Assembly: GCF_000151315.2 (NCBI RefSeq)
Contig: NW_011887300.1
Coordinates: 1,036,373 to 1,100,372, forward strand
Direction: 5' to 3'
Source: Capsaspora owczarzaki ATCC 30864
Taxonomy: Eukaryota; Opisthokonta; Filasterea
Length of the DNA stretch: 64,000 nt
Position numbers and translations under genes: made by a program. Shown here piece by piece: positions 35,466-46,584 of the stretch (position 1 is its first letter; each line of letters begins with the position of its first letter). The notes below the pieces were generated by a model. It had not been told where the DNA came from. It saw only the letters and a list, made by a program, of their open reading frames with translations, and did not search any database.

Positions 35466-38207
35466 ATGGAACAAGAGCTCGTTACAACGCCAGCGGCAGG
35501 ACTGACCGACCGCGCGCTGCTGCTGGAGCGCTTCCGAGGGACGCCGATGCACGTGTCGCCGACGGGGACGAACGAGACGCAGCGGCTGGCGTCGCTGTGG
35601 TCGTACCGCGTCATGGACAGCGGGCGTGAAGAGCAGTATGACGACATTGTCTCGCTCGCGGCAGACCTCTGCGCCTGCCCCGTCGCAGTCATCAACTTTG
35701 TCGGCGAGGAGTCGACCTACTTTAAGGCCGCGTACGGCATTGGCGGCTCGGGAACGCCGCGCAGCATCTCCATCTGCGACCAGGCAATCCGCCGCAAACC
35801 GCCAACCTTGTTCCCGTCGCTCTCCGCAGCCGCAGTGATGGAGGGCAACCCGCTCGTGCATTGCAGTGGCGGCATGGAGTTCTACCTGGGCGTCCCCATC
35901 ATCGACCCGCGCACAGAGCAGGCCGTCGGAGCGCTGTGCGTCGTCGACTACAAGCCCAGGACGCTCAGCGACGCCACATTGAAGGCAATGTCGCTGCTGG
36001 CAAAGCAGGTCATTGCGGCACTCGAGTCGCGACGGCGCTTGATTGACCTGATTGAAATGCAGCAGGAGCTCGACAAGGCAAACAGGCTCAAGGAGCAGGC
36101 GCTGCAGGCTCGCGAGACCTTTTTGGCCAGCATGTCGCACGAGATTCGCACGCCGATGAACGCCATTCTCGGGCTCGAGCGCCTCATTTCAAACACGAGC
36201 CTGACGCTCGAGCAGCAGCAGTACGTCTCCATGATCCAGACCAGCGGGCGCATGCTCCTGACGATTGTCGACGATGTGCTCGACTTTGCCGCCATGCAAG
36301 CCAACGACGGCCTCGTCAAGCTGGACGAAGTCCCGTCCAGCCCCATCGAGGTCATTGAAACCGCGGCAATGCTCACGCAGAACATGGCCAACGAGCGAGG
36401 CCTTGCCTTTGGCCTGTTTGTCGATCCAAAGGTCCCCAACAGCCTCATGCTCGACCGCGTGCGATTCCAGCAGGTTCTTCTCAACGTCCTGACCAATGCG
36501 ATCAAGTTTACGCGTCGCGGCCATGTCGAGCTTCGTGTCACTGGCGAATGGGTCACATCCACCAGCAGTACCACCGCCGAGGTCACCAACGACAACAGCA
36601 ACAGCAACAGCAACAGCGACAACAACAGCAACAACTCGCTGGCGCCGCCAACAGACGCCCAGGCCGCAGCGTCACCAGCAGCCGCATCCAGCGACTCGCC
36701 GCGGTTTAAACTCCGTGTCAGCGTCAAAGATACCGGAATTGGCATCTCGCCGGCTCAGCTCGCCACCTTGTTCCAGCCATTCAGCCAAGTCCATCACAGC
36801 CGCGGCGAGCTCGGCGGCACAGGCCTCGGGCTGGTGATTTGCTCTCGCCTGGTCCGTGCTCTTGGCGGAGAAAAGCTGGATGTCGAGAGCACCGAGGGCG
36901 TTGGCTCGACCTTTTCCTTTACGTCGCTCTGTCGCCCTTCGCCGATCCAAGAGCTTCCCACCACACCCACTCCTCCCACCACAGCATCATCACCCGAAGC
37001 ACCGCCGGCCTTAGCGAATGGTGCCAGTCACCGGGTGTCCCATCCCAACCTTGACCGTCCAGATCTGGATGGTTACCAGCTCACCATCGCTCAACGCAAC
37101 CTGCTTGCAAACAAGAAATGTGTCTTCCTGGGCGCAGTCACAGTCTCCACTGCTCTCTGGCTCGAGCTGCTTTCGGCGTATCAAATCAACGTCCAAGTGG
37201 CGAGTTCGTTCGACACCTTCTTCTCAGATTACGACACGGCCAAGGCATCCACCATTGACATCTTCCTTGCTGATCTCGACACTCTCCGAGTCATGGAGTC
37301 GACTCTCCTCAACGCGCTCTGTGAGGTGGGTCCTGTGCGTTTGCTGTCGATCGCATCGCATCAGCTGGTTCTTGTCGAAGAGAAGGTTCGTCGGCCGAGT
37401 CTAACTGGCGCCGATCAACCGTCGAGCAACGGTCATTCCGGCACTCCCGAGCACGCCGCCGCCAGCGACAGCGCCCGGACGATCGAGTGGCGCTCGGCAA
37501 GTCACCAGCGCAGCTTGCAGAGTCCCCTGCGAATGACCGAGCTGGTTCGCACCCTGTGCTCGCTCTTGGCCCAACCGCTCCCAGTCGCACTCGCAACTCG
37601 CCGATCTTCGTCATTGATGCCTCAAGTCACCGAAGTGCCCGCCAAGCCAGTCGCAACGGCTCCATCGCCCAAGGCTACCGTTGTCGACCCGAAGGCCATG
37701 CCCTGCTCGGAGCGAACCACGACGCCACGGCTCACGCCCATCGCTCCCAACTTTCCGCTTCGCATTTTGCTGGCAGAAGACAACGTCATCAACCAGCGCG
37801 TGCTCGTCATGCTAATGCGCAAGCTAGGGTATGAGATCCAGGTTGCCGAAAACGGCCGGGCTGTTCTTCACGCGCTCGCGCGAGAGACGGCTCGCGGCCG
37901 CGAGTTTGAGTACCAGTGCATTCTCATGGATGCGTCCATGGACGACATTGACGGCCTGGAGTGCACGCGTGTCATTCGGTCCCAGCAGCTGCCAAACCAC
38001 ATTCGGCCGTTCATCATTGCCCAAACAGCCAACGCCACTGCTGAATACCGCGTCGCGTGCCTGGACAGCGGCATGGATTGGTACATGACCAAGCCTATTC
38101 TGATTGACTCGCTGACCGAGGCTCTCAAGGCGGCCTACCACTGGCACGAGCAGAATCCACTGCCAGCCAAGGCCCTTCCTCCGACTGCGTCCGCCGCCGA
38201 GCGGTGA
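35466..38207 (+). CDS. Hybrid histidine kinase (GAF-HisKA-HATPase-REC)
   Basis: This is an intronless gene of 913 residues. A GAF-type sensor occupies about 40-195 ('FYLGVPIIDPRTEQAVGALC'). The HisKA helix has phospho-accepting H225 ('SMSHEIRTPMNAILG'). The ATP domain has its N-box near 343 ('NVLTNAIKFTRRG') and G boxes 'DTGIGIS' (D422) and 'GGTGLGL'. A receiver domain lies at the C-terminus with E771/D772, phospho-acceptor D822 ('ILMDASMDDIDG') and K876 ('MTKPI'). It lacks transmembrane segments, so it is probably a soluble sensor feeding a phosphorelay. A Ser/Asn-rich insert interrupts the ATPase domain near 375-395. Confidence 0.95.
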   Translation: MEQELVTTPAAGLTDRALLLERFRGTPMHVSPTGTNETQRLASLWSYRVMDSGREEQYDDIVSLAADLCACPVAVINFVGEESTYFKAAYGIGGSGTPRSISICDQAIRRKPPTLFPSLSAAAVMEGNPLVHCSGGMEFYLGVPIIDPRTEQAVGALCVVDYKPRTLSDATLKAMSLLAKQVIAALESRRRLIDLIEMQQELDKANRLKEQALQARETFLASMSHEIRTPMNAILGLERLISNTSLTLEQQQYVSMIQTSGRMLLTIVDDVLDFAAMQANDGLVKLDEVPSSPIEVIETAAMLTQNMANERGLAFGLFVDPKVPNSLMLDRVRFQQVLLNVLTNAIKFTRRGHVELRVTGEWVTSTSSTTAEVTNDNSNSNSNSDNNSNNSLAPPTDAQAAASPAAASSDSPRFKLRVSVKDTGIGISPAQLATLFQPFSQVHHSRGELGGTGLGLVICSRLVRALGGEKLDVESTEGVGSTFSFTSLCRPSPIQELPTTPTPPTTASSPEAPPALANGASHRVSHPNLDRPDLDGYQLTIAQRNLLANKKCVFLGAVTVSTALWLELLSAYQINVQVASSFDTFFSDYDTAKASTIDIFLADLDTLRVMESTLLNALCEVGPVRLLSIASHQLVLVEEKVRRPSLTGADQPSSNGHSGTPEHAAASDSARTIEWRSASHQRSLQSPLRMTELVRTLCSLLAQPLPVALATRRSSSLMPQVTEVPAKPVATAPSPKATVVDPKAMPCSERTTTPRLTPIAPNFPLRILLAEDNVINQRVLVMLMRKLGYEIQVAENGRAVLHALARETARGREFEYQCILMDASMDDIDGLECTRVIRSQQLPNHIRPFIIAQTANATAEYRVACLDSGMDWYMTKPILIDSLTEALKAAYHWHEQNPLPAKALPPTASAAER

Positions 38208-38473
38208 AATGTCACAGCGTGCATCTTGTGTGCGCGTGTGCGTGTGTGTGTGAGTTGTGCCAGCCAGTGTAAGACTGGTCTTGTCTGTTCTGTTTGGTGT
38301 TTGCTTTTGTGTTGTGCTGCCATTTTGATTTTATCTCCATTTTCCCCCATCCCCTGCTGTTTTTTTTTTTTTGTTATGCTTGATCCCCCCACACTGAATA
38401 TATCAGCATGCAAGTTTTTGTTCCTCTCCTACGAAATCCCAGTCTTCCTTTCTTTTTTGTTCAGCAATCTATA

Positions 38474-41096
38474 ATGCTCCGACTCGCTGGATCACGATTG
38501 TCCCAACAGCACCGCGGATTGCTCGCCGCAGCCGCCCGCCCGCTCGTCCAGTCGACGCTCGCGCCGTCTGCACACTCGATTCCACCGAGCCAGAGCGCCT
38601 GCAGCGGGAGCACTGTGGGCAAGGGATTGTCCGACGCGCCGCCACGACTCTTCAGCCGCCCGATCACGACGTCCGCCTCGCCAGCCGCATCAGCCTCGCC
38701 AACCTCGCCATCAAGCTCAAGCGCAGGCAAACTTCCGCAGTCCAATGCTGCGGTTGGCGCGGGGATTACTGCTGCGTCCAAGTTCGACGCGGTGATTGTC
38801 GGCGGCGGGCACAACGGACTCGTCTCTGCCGCGTACCTCGCCAAGGCAGGCATGAAGGTCCTCGTGCTGGAGCGGCGACACGTCCTGGGCGGTGCTGCAA
38901 TCACGGAGGAAATTGTCCCAGGTGGGTCAGACCTCGCTTCTCCTCATGATTTGTGATTTCTGAGAGATTTGGGGATGAATCAGTCTCTGAGTATATGTGG
39001 AGACAATCGCACTCAGAATTGTCACTAGAGTGACCATCATCGTGATGATTGGCCATCATGATCAACCTCATCGCTCCAAAAACCACACTGTTCGCTCACA
39101 ACATGTATTTTTGTTGTTGTTGTTTTTGCCAGGTTTCAAGTTCTCAAGAGCCTCGTATCTGCTTTCACTGCTACGCCCGGTGGTGATTGAGGATCTCAAG
39201 CTCAAGCAACATGGCCTCAAGGTGCACATGCGCAACCCAAGCTCGTTTTCGCCTCTCCGCGATGGGCGCTACCTGCTGATGGGCTCCGATCACAAGCTGA
39301 ACCACGAGCAAATCTCCAAATTCTCGGCAAAGGACGCCGAGGCGTATCCCAAGTACGAGCAAGCGCTCGATCGCATGGGTGAGTAGTGCAGCAGCATTGC
39401 AACTTTCAACGTCGCAGGAGGCCTCGTTGAAATCGCTCACTTTGGACATTTTGTTGAACTTTTTGAACCTGGCAGCCACCGCCATCGACCCGCTGCTCGA
39501 CAGCATCCCATTCTCGGGGCGCTCGTCGCTTTCGTCGTGGTCGCAAGTGCAAGCTCTGGCCAAAACTGCCGTCGGTCTGCTGCCCCATATGCAGGAATTC
39601 TATCAGATTCTCACCGCACCTGCTTCCAAGATTCTGGATCGCTGGTTTGAGTCCGAGCCGCTCAAGACCACCCTCGCGACGGATGCAGTCATTGGAGCCA
39701 TGGTTAGCCCCCACACTCCAGGCAGCGGCTATGTGCTCTTCCATCACGTCATGGGCGGCGTCGAGGGCGTCCGCGGCGCCTGGGGCTATGCCGAAGGTGG
39801 CATGGGCGGCGTGTCGAGCGCCATTGCCTCTGCAGCGCGGGCTGCCGGCGTGACCTTGCAAACCAACGCCACCGTGTCCTCCATCGTGGTCGACGAGAGC
39901 GCCAATCGCGTCAAGGGCGTGAAGCTGCAGGACGGCACGATGATTGAAGCCAAATACGTTCTCTCCAACGCCACACCCAAGGTGACCTTCCTCGACCTGA
40001 TCAAGCGCAGCGCCTTGCCCGACGCGTTTGTGCGGGATGTCTCGACCATTGACTACGCGTCGCCTGTAACCAAGATCAACGTCGCCATCTCGGAGCTGCC
40101 CAACTTTACAGCTCTTCCGAACAAGGGCAAGAACGTGGCCGGGCCCCATCACCAGACCACCATCCATCTTGGCTGCGAGACCATTCAGGAGATTGATGAA
40201 GCGTTCGTTGATGCCAAGTACCGTGGAAAAGCCTCCGAGATGTACGTTGTTTTTTGTTGGATTTGGTTTTTTCGTAATCTTTGCGTGGGTTGGCTGCCGC
40301 GCTTTTGATGGCATGCTCGGTTTTTTTTGTTTCCTAATCGCTCAACTGGGCTGTGTCTTGTGTAGGCCTGTGATTGAGATGTGCTTGCCTTCCGTGCTCG
40401 ACAAGACCCTGGCGCCCGAAGGAAAACACGTCGTCTCACTCTTTACGCAGTACACGCCGTACAAGCTGGCCAAGGGTGACTGGGACGTACCTGGAACGCG
40501 CGAGGCCTATGCTGAAAAGAGTACGTTCCAGTGAGGGGGTGTTTGCGGCCTGGTTTGAGCTTTGAGCTGACCAAAAATTTGTGGAAAATTTGTTGCTGCT
40601 CTACCCTTTGTCCTACACCAGTCTTTACGTTGATTGATTCATACGCTCCAGGCTTCAAAGCATCCGTCCTTGGCTATGATATTCTCACTCCGATGGATTT
40701 GGAGCGCGTGTTCGGGCTGACGGGTGGAGTAAGTTCCAGTCAATTCGAAAGCGAGTTGGCATGATCAAGCACGCGTTGCCTGACTGGTGAAACTCTTTTT
40801 GGTTTTTTTTGGTTGAATGTAGAACATTTTCCACGGTGCCATGGCGCTGGACCAGCTGTACTTTGTGCGCCCCACGCGCCAGAGTGCCTCGCACAAGACG
40901 CCCATTCAAGGGCTCTTCCTCTGTGGGAGCGGCGCCCATCCCGGTGAGTGTTTGTTTTGCTGTTAGCGTTGTAGTGTCCTTGTCTTGGTTCTGACTGTGT
41001 CTGTCAACTTTCTAATTCCCGATGCAAGGTGGCGGTGTGATGGGAGCTGCTGGTCGCAACTGCGCCAACGCTCTGCTCGCCTCCGCCGGTCGGTAA
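38474..41096 (+). CDS. PYROXD2: PYROXD2-like FAD oxidoreductase (phytoene-desaturase family)
   Basis: Seven exons (38474-38921, 39133-39378, 39476-40241, 40366-40520, 40622-40728, 40823-40943, 41029-41096) give 636 residues. The N-terminal about 90 residues are Arg/Ser/Ala-rich ('[20 protein letters not shown]') and look like a mitochondrial presequence. The dinucleotide-binding motif is '[22 protein letters not shown]'-like near residue 110. The C-terminal FAD signature '[19 protein letters not shown]' matches PYROXD2. All junctions keep frame with GT-AG ends. Human PYROXD2 is a mitochondrial inner-membrane/matrix protein of unclear substrate. Confidence 0.9.
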
Positions 41097-41850
41097 TTCG
41101 CGGTCTCGTGGTTTTCCATTATTCGTTTTTCCTTTTTGTTTTGCATACAGCCTGCCTCCAATTCAGAATCGTTCAGTTTCACTGCAATCGTCCATCTGCA
41201 ATAGTTGTCGCTCTTTCCCTCTCTCTCTCTCTCTCTCTCTCTCTCCTTCCAATTCTTCACTCAAAATTCGCCTCTGGTCATTTTTCTATCATGATTCCAC
41301 TTCCATGCGATTCCCATTCACTCACTCTTTTTTTTTTTGTTTCAGTCTTCCAAACATGCTTTTCATTCGCGTTCAAGTACGGTTTTTTTTTTTTTTTTCT
41401 TTGTCTTGGCTGTTTTTTCCTTGCTCTTTTGCCGGCTTTTTTCCCCTCTTCTTTCTCCATTTCGTCTTCCATCACTTCATTTCTACGATCATGTCGCTTT
41501 TCAACCCTTTCTTCTTCATCATCTGCGCAACCATTCAAAACAAGCCTCGTGTTGAAAGCTGCAGCGAGCGTTTCGCTGTTCTCGAAGTCAAAGTCGCGAG
41601 TCTTCCGTCATCACTGCGCCACCTGTGTTTTTTTGAGGACTTTTGGTTCTTCTTCTTATTCCACCCTCTGCTTTTTGAATGACTTTATCTTAATTTCCAT
41701 CATTGCACTCGTTTACATCCCTGTTCTCGAATTTGAAGAGTGTGCTGGGATGGAAGTGGGAAAAGTCGGGTTTACGGGCACTGTCGGCGTTTTGGCCGCT
41801 CGTTTTGGTGTTCTAACGTCTTGCTGTGTGTGTGTGTATCATTGGTGCAG
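41097..41850. other. Spacer and unresolved 5' part of the PB1-UBA gene
   Basis: It contains a CT microsatellite (41216-41245) and T-runs. A frame near 41535-41610 ('SLVLKAA..', '..KSRVFR') could be the missing first PB1 strand, but I cannot place its start or splice sites with confidence. Confidence 0.5.
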
Positions 41851-42820
41851 TTCTCGCCGACTGACGACGACCCCACCCAGGTCCAGCTGCAACAACTGCA
41901 GTCTCAGCCCCAGGCGTCGTCTGAGCCGCGGATGCTCGCGCTGAGCGACGACGTGACGCTCGAGACGCTGCTCGGCATTCTCAAGCATGCTGACGCGACG
42001 ACCACTCCAACAACCCGCGCTCGCTCCACCACGGATGCATTTGCTGATGATGATGCGCCAGTCTCGGCATCGTCGTCGTCGTCGTCGTCCGAGGACTTTG
42101 CGTTGCTCCCGTCGCCCTCCCTGCTCAAGTATCTGGACGTGGTAAGGCTTTTCGATTTCGCACTGCGATTCAAACAAACAAAAAAAAAAAAAAAAAACGC
42201 AGAGTTGCTGAGATTGTAGCGTTGATGTTGGAGTTTTTGCTGTGATACTGTCGTGCGCCTGGACTGGACCATCCCCAATTCTCACTGGGCTTTCTTCGTT
42301 GCTCCTTCTTGATGTTTTGATTAGGACGGCGATCTCATCACGCTGGCGTGCGAGGAGGATTGGCAGGAAGCCAAATTGCACGGTCTGCACCCCCGCGACC
42401 ACGTTCTCCAGCTTGTTGTCAACGGTAGGGATGCCTCTTTTTTGGGGAAACGTTTATTTTTTGAGGTGGGCGTGGGAAGAGAGGCGAGGAGGTTTGACAC
42501 CGAAATGTTTTTGCTCGATGTGCTGTTTTTGTTTGTTTTTTTACGTGTCAACTCACATCTCCCCTCACCCCTCACCACCACCGTTATGGGCTTTTTGTGT
42601 CACTTGCAGCATCCGAACCATCCGCGTGGCCACCGCTTCCCCAAGACGCGCAGCAACGCTATGCAGAGATTCTGTTGAATTCGTCCGAGGACGACGACTA
42701 CATGTTTGTCGCACCCTCGCGAGCGAACGTGGCAGAGTCACCCGCGGCCATCGCTGCAAACGAGCAAGTACAACAAGACAGGAATGAAGACGCTTCCCCC
42801 GCTCTGGCCGCTGCTGCTGT

Positions 42821-42853
<33 letters not shown>

Positions 42854-43900
42854 AGAAGACTCTCCGCTGGTTGTGCTGGACGACGAACCCGTGTTCAACT
42901 GCAACGCCCAGGCCCCGGCCGAGGCTCAGGAGGAGCAAGTGACATTGCCCGTCGTCGTTGCTGACATTGTCGCTCCGTTGCCGACAGTGCCGTGTGTGCA
43001 CGGCTCGATCCCACCGCGCGAGTGATTTTGCAAGACCGAGCAACCTGCAGCTCCAGCGCTGCGCGCCCCGTCCCTGTCGAGACTGCGAGCGCTTGCTCGG
43101 CCTCAACTTCTTGCTCCCCGCCTGCGCCTCCCTCTCCCAGCCCGTTGGACCAGATGCAGGCCAAGTTTGACGATTTTAAGCGAAGCGACTTTGTGCGTCG
43201 CTGCGGCGAATCCAAGGACAGCGCCAAGGAGGCACTAAAGGAGACGCTTGTCGAGCTCAAGCAACTCAAGGACCAGCTCAAGCAAGACATCAAGCCCAAG
43301 GCAGCCGCCGTGGCTGCGGCAATCTTGGAAGCCTTGAAGGACTTTGGCGATTTCACCGAGCGCCAGTTTAACGCAATCAAGGAGGCGATCGCCGAGGTTC
43401 TCGAGCGGCACGACGACTCTTCTGCATCTGCTGCTGCACCGGCAGAATCTGCGAGCGACGAGGCTTCGAGCAGCAACAACGACAACTCTGCCTCGGCTGC
43501 AGTGGAAGCGCTGGCGCAGGCACCTCGCAATGACGCCGACGCTGATTCCAGCCGCACTAGCAAGAACATGAACAACACCAACGAGCAGGTTGCTGCGCAA
43601 GGCGAAGAATCCCTTGCCCGCCCTGACTCTGTCTATGGGCGCGAGGCGACCGCTCCGCCACAAGAGATGGAGACATTCTATCGATCACGCTCGTCCGTGG
43701 AAGGCGTTTCGACCGTAGCGCCCGCTTTGGCCCTGATTGCTCGCGAAGCCTCGGCGGAAGGTGTTGACGCGCGCATCCACAAGTGGTCGCACGAGCTCAT
43801 CCGTCTCTCTGAGATTGGCTTTGACGATGTGGACCGGAACATTGGCCTGCTCGAGGAGTGCAACGGCGATCTTTCGCTCGTCATTCAGCGCCTGCTCTAA
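41851..43900 (+). CDS. PB1-LIR-UBA protein (SQSTM1/NBR1-like autophagy receptor)
   Basis: Resolved exons are 41851-42141, 42325-42424 and 42610 onward. 'KYLDVDGDLITLACEEDW' is a PB1 acidic (OPCA) motif, split by an intron and preceded by a Ser/Asp-rich insert. 'SSEDDDYMFVAP' (42685-42710) is a textbook LC3-interacting motif: acidic residues then Y-x-x-V. The C-terminus (about 43760-43897) 'LSEIGFDDVDRNIGLLEECN' is a UBA domain that would bind ubiquitin. A helical region and poly-Ala lie between. The reading changes frame near 42,990-43,030, from a small unrecognised intron or a base error, and no ZZ finger is certain. The first exon is not identified. Confidence 0.7.
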
Positions 43901-44100
43901 AAAAGCGGGACGCCTGCTCTCAACATGACAACGTTGGGTTGTGTTTTGCTGATGTCGTCTTGTTGCGCTCCAGAGTGGCTGTCGATGGTCAAAAGAGCGA
44001 TCTTGTACCAGTATTTCGTTGTTGTATTGTGTTTCGTTTGATTTTTGTTGTTTCCAATTGAAGTGAAAATACAATTTTGTTTTTTCGTTCGTTTCCTCAT

Positions 44101-46473
44101 ATGGTAGCGGGTTCAGTTCTGAGTTTTATTGATTTTGACAGCTCAACCACGCGGTCTTTTCTGAGCTGCCTCGCTCTCTCTGCTCTGCCTCGCTCGTTGC
44201 TGCTGCTGCCGCCGCTGCCGCCCCCGCCGCCGCATCTGCATCTGCATCTGCACTCTGCACTGATTGCAAGCCGAGTCCCAGCCCCAGCACCCGCCATTGC
44301 AAGCCGAGTCGTGCCAGTCGTGCGTCATCGCTTCACGCTCCGCCCAGTCTCGCCCCAGCCGCTCAAACCGCCCCATCACAGGCCGTCGTCAGCGCACTTG
44401 CTCCCGTCATCGTCAAGTCTGGCTCTGCGCGGGAGGATGAGCTCGAGTTCCGCCGCCACCCATCCCCCGCCGCCTCCTCCGCCCACAGTAGTGGCACATG
44501 TGGACCAAGATCAAGTCGCCCAAGTCGCACCTCAAGCATCCCCAGTGTTGATCAATGCGCCGGTACTTGCCATTGTTGGCTGCACCGGCGTCGGAAAGTC
44601 CAAGCTTGCCATCGAGCTCGCAGAGCGCTTCAATGGCGAAGTGATCAGCGCAGATTCCATGCAGATATACAATGCACTGCCAATCGCAACCAACCGGGTC
44701 ACATTGGAAGAGCAAGAGCGTGCAGTGCACCATCTACTGGCGCATGTCGACCCGTTCGACGAAAGCTACACCGTCGTGCGATTCCGCGATGAAGCGCTCG
44801 CCGCGATTGCGCAGGTGCATGCACGGGGAAAGCTGCCGGTGATCGTCGGCGGTACAAACTATTACATTGAGGCTCTGCTGTGGAAGGTGCTGCTGGACGA
44901 AGTGCCGGGCGTCGAGGCTGGCTGGCGCCGGATGCACGACTCGGCCGCCGACTTGCAAAAGCTGCTTCCGAATCTGGACGAAGAGAGTCCAGCAGCGCTC
45001 TATGCCGAGCTCCAGCGCATCGATCCCGTCATGGCCAGTCGGCTCCATCCAAACTCGGCGCGCAAAGTGCGCCGAAGCATTGAGGTGTTTCACCAGTATG
45101 GACAAAAGCACAGCGACATTCTCAAGTCGCAGCACAACGTTGTGCAATCGCTTGCGACTGGAGGGGTTGACGCCCTGACTGCCTCTTCCTCGGACGGTAA
45201 CGCTGGTGGCGAAAATGAAGCAGCTGTCCGGAGCGACGATGGGAGTGACGAGGATTCCGACCAGCAGCCTGCGGAAACTGCCGCTGCCGCTGTGATGCCA
45301 GGGTCGCGGCCTCCTCCACGGTTTGCCCGCACCGCAATGATCTGGATTGACTGCGAGCAGTCCGTGCTCGACGAGCGACTGGACAACCGAGTCGTGGACA
45401 TGGTATCGCAGGGCCTGATGGACGAACTCCGCGGCTTCTTCCGTGCCTGGCATCAGCGCTACCCTGCGCCTGACGGCCAGGCATTTGCTCAGATGAACTT
45501 TGCCAAGGGGATTCTTCAAGCGATTGGCTTTAAAGAGTTTGATGATTTATTCAAGTCCGAGTGGCTGCAGGCCGCTTCTTCCTCGAACAGCAGCAGCAGA
45601 AGCAGGAGCAACCCCGAACAGCCTCCCGCGCTCGCGGCGGCCGACCAGGCTGATGGCACTTCGCGAGCACGTCGAAAAGGCGATTCGCCAGACACATGGT
45701 CGGCCAACGACGGCGCTCCGCAGATCAAGCGATCGCGCACGTTGAGTGGAAGCCGCGGCGCGTCGGCAGTCTCCAGCCAGCAACAGCAGTTGGACGACGC
45801 ATTGGCCGAAATGAAACGGGCCACGCGCAAGTACTCGCACAAGCAAATATCTTGGATTACCCGACGACTCTTGCCGTACAATTGGACGTCGCCGTTCGCG
45901 GCCGCACCCGTGCAAGAGGCCTCAGATTTGCCGCCGTCCAATGAAGCTGGCCGTTGTTGGCCCGAGTCGTCAGAAGCCCTGAAGGCCGCATTCCGAGTCT
46001 ATGTTGTTGATAGCACAGACGTGTCCAAGTGGGACGAGACTGCTTTGCAACCGGCTTCGAGGATTGTCGAGGCACTGCTTCAGCCGCGCGCAGAATTGCC
46101 CGACCCCATTCTGGCTTCGCGACGCCAGCACCGTCTCGAGCTCGCCAAGACGACGATACCGTCATCGCCCTACCAGCCTGTCGAAATGGTCAAGCACGTG
46201 TGCAAGCTGTGCCAGCGCGATTTGTACGGCGCGGACGCGTGGAAGAGTCACATTGAATCCAACGCGCATCGAAAGCGACAGCGATCTCAAGCCAAGCGTG
46301 CAGCCTATACCGAGTATCTCAATACGCAAAAGGATCCGAGCAAGCGTCTGCAGATGGCGGCCATGGTTGTGGACGTTGTTAGTCCTGCGTCGTCGCCTCC
46401 CGCGCCAATCCAGCCCCCTTCGCAGCAGCAGCCCCATTCGCAGCAGCAGCAGCAGCAGCAGCAGCCCCAATAA
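44101..46473 (+). CDS. TRIT1: tRNA isopentenyltransferase with C-terminal zinc finger
   Basis: This is an intronless gene. The P-loop 'GCTGVGKSKLAIELA' is at residue about 160, followed by 'DSMQIYNALPIATNR', 'HHLLAHVDPFDE', 'GGTNYYIEALLW' and 'NSARKVRRSIEVF', the standard MiaA/TRIT1 motifs for transferring dimethylallyl to A37 of tRNAs. The eukaryotic C-terminal matrin-type C2H2 finger is 'VCKLCQRDLYG..SHIESNAH'. Starting at 44101 gives 790 residues with a leader like a mitochondrial signal ('MVAGSVLSFID..'). An internal ATG at 44437 gives a 678-residue form. Ser/Gln-rich insertions occur in the middle and at the end. Confidence 0.93.
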   Translation: MVAGSVLSFIDFDSSTTRSFLSCLALSALPRSLLLLPPLPPPPPHLHLHLHSALIASRVPAPAPAIASRVVPVVRHRFTLRPVSPQPLKPPHHRPSSAHLLPSSSSLALRGRMSSSSAATHPPPPPPPTVVAHVDQDQVAQVAPQASPVLINAPVLAIVGCTGVGKSKLAIELAERFNGEVISADSMQIYNALPIATNRVTLEEQERAVHHLLAHVDPFDESYTVVRFRDEALAAIAQVHARGKLPVIVGGTNYYIEALLWKVLLDEVPGVEAGWRRMHDSAADLQKLLPNLDEESPAALYAELQRIDPVMASRLHPNSARKVRRSIEVFHQYGQKHSDILKSQHNVVQSLATGGVDALTASSSDGNAGGENEAAVRSDDGSDEDSDQQPAETAAAAVMPGSRPPPRFARTAMIWIDCEQSVLDERLDNRVVDMVSQGLMDELRGFFRAWHQRYPAPDGQAFAQMNFAKGILQAIGFKEFDDLFKSEWLQAASSSNSSSRSRSNPEQPPALAAADQADGTSRARRKGDSPDTWSANDGAPQIKRSRTLSGSRGASAVSSQQQQLDDALAEMKRATRKYSHKQISWITRRLLPYNWTSPFAAAPVQEASDLPPSNEAGRCWPESSEALKAAFRVYVVDSTDVSKWDETALQPASRIVEALLQPRAELPDPILASRRQHRLELAKTTIPSSPYQPVEMVKHVCKLCQRDLYGADAWKSHIESNAHRKRQRSQAKRAAYTEYLNTQKDPSKRLQMAAMVVDVVSPASSPPAPIQPPSQQQPHSQQQQQQQQPQ

Positions 46474-46584
46474 CTCAAATCAGATGGACATGACGAGAAT
46501 GTCATTTTATCATGTTTGTACACTAAAGTCATTTTTTATTCTTGTTTTGCATTTCAACTTCCATGATGTCTAAACATTTTGTCA

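Noticed and set aside
42960-43120. ZZ zinc finger in the PB1-UBA gene
   Set aside because: Cysteines are present in one frame ('RCAPRPCRDC') but spacing does not match a ZZ domain and the frame does not connect cleanly with PB1.
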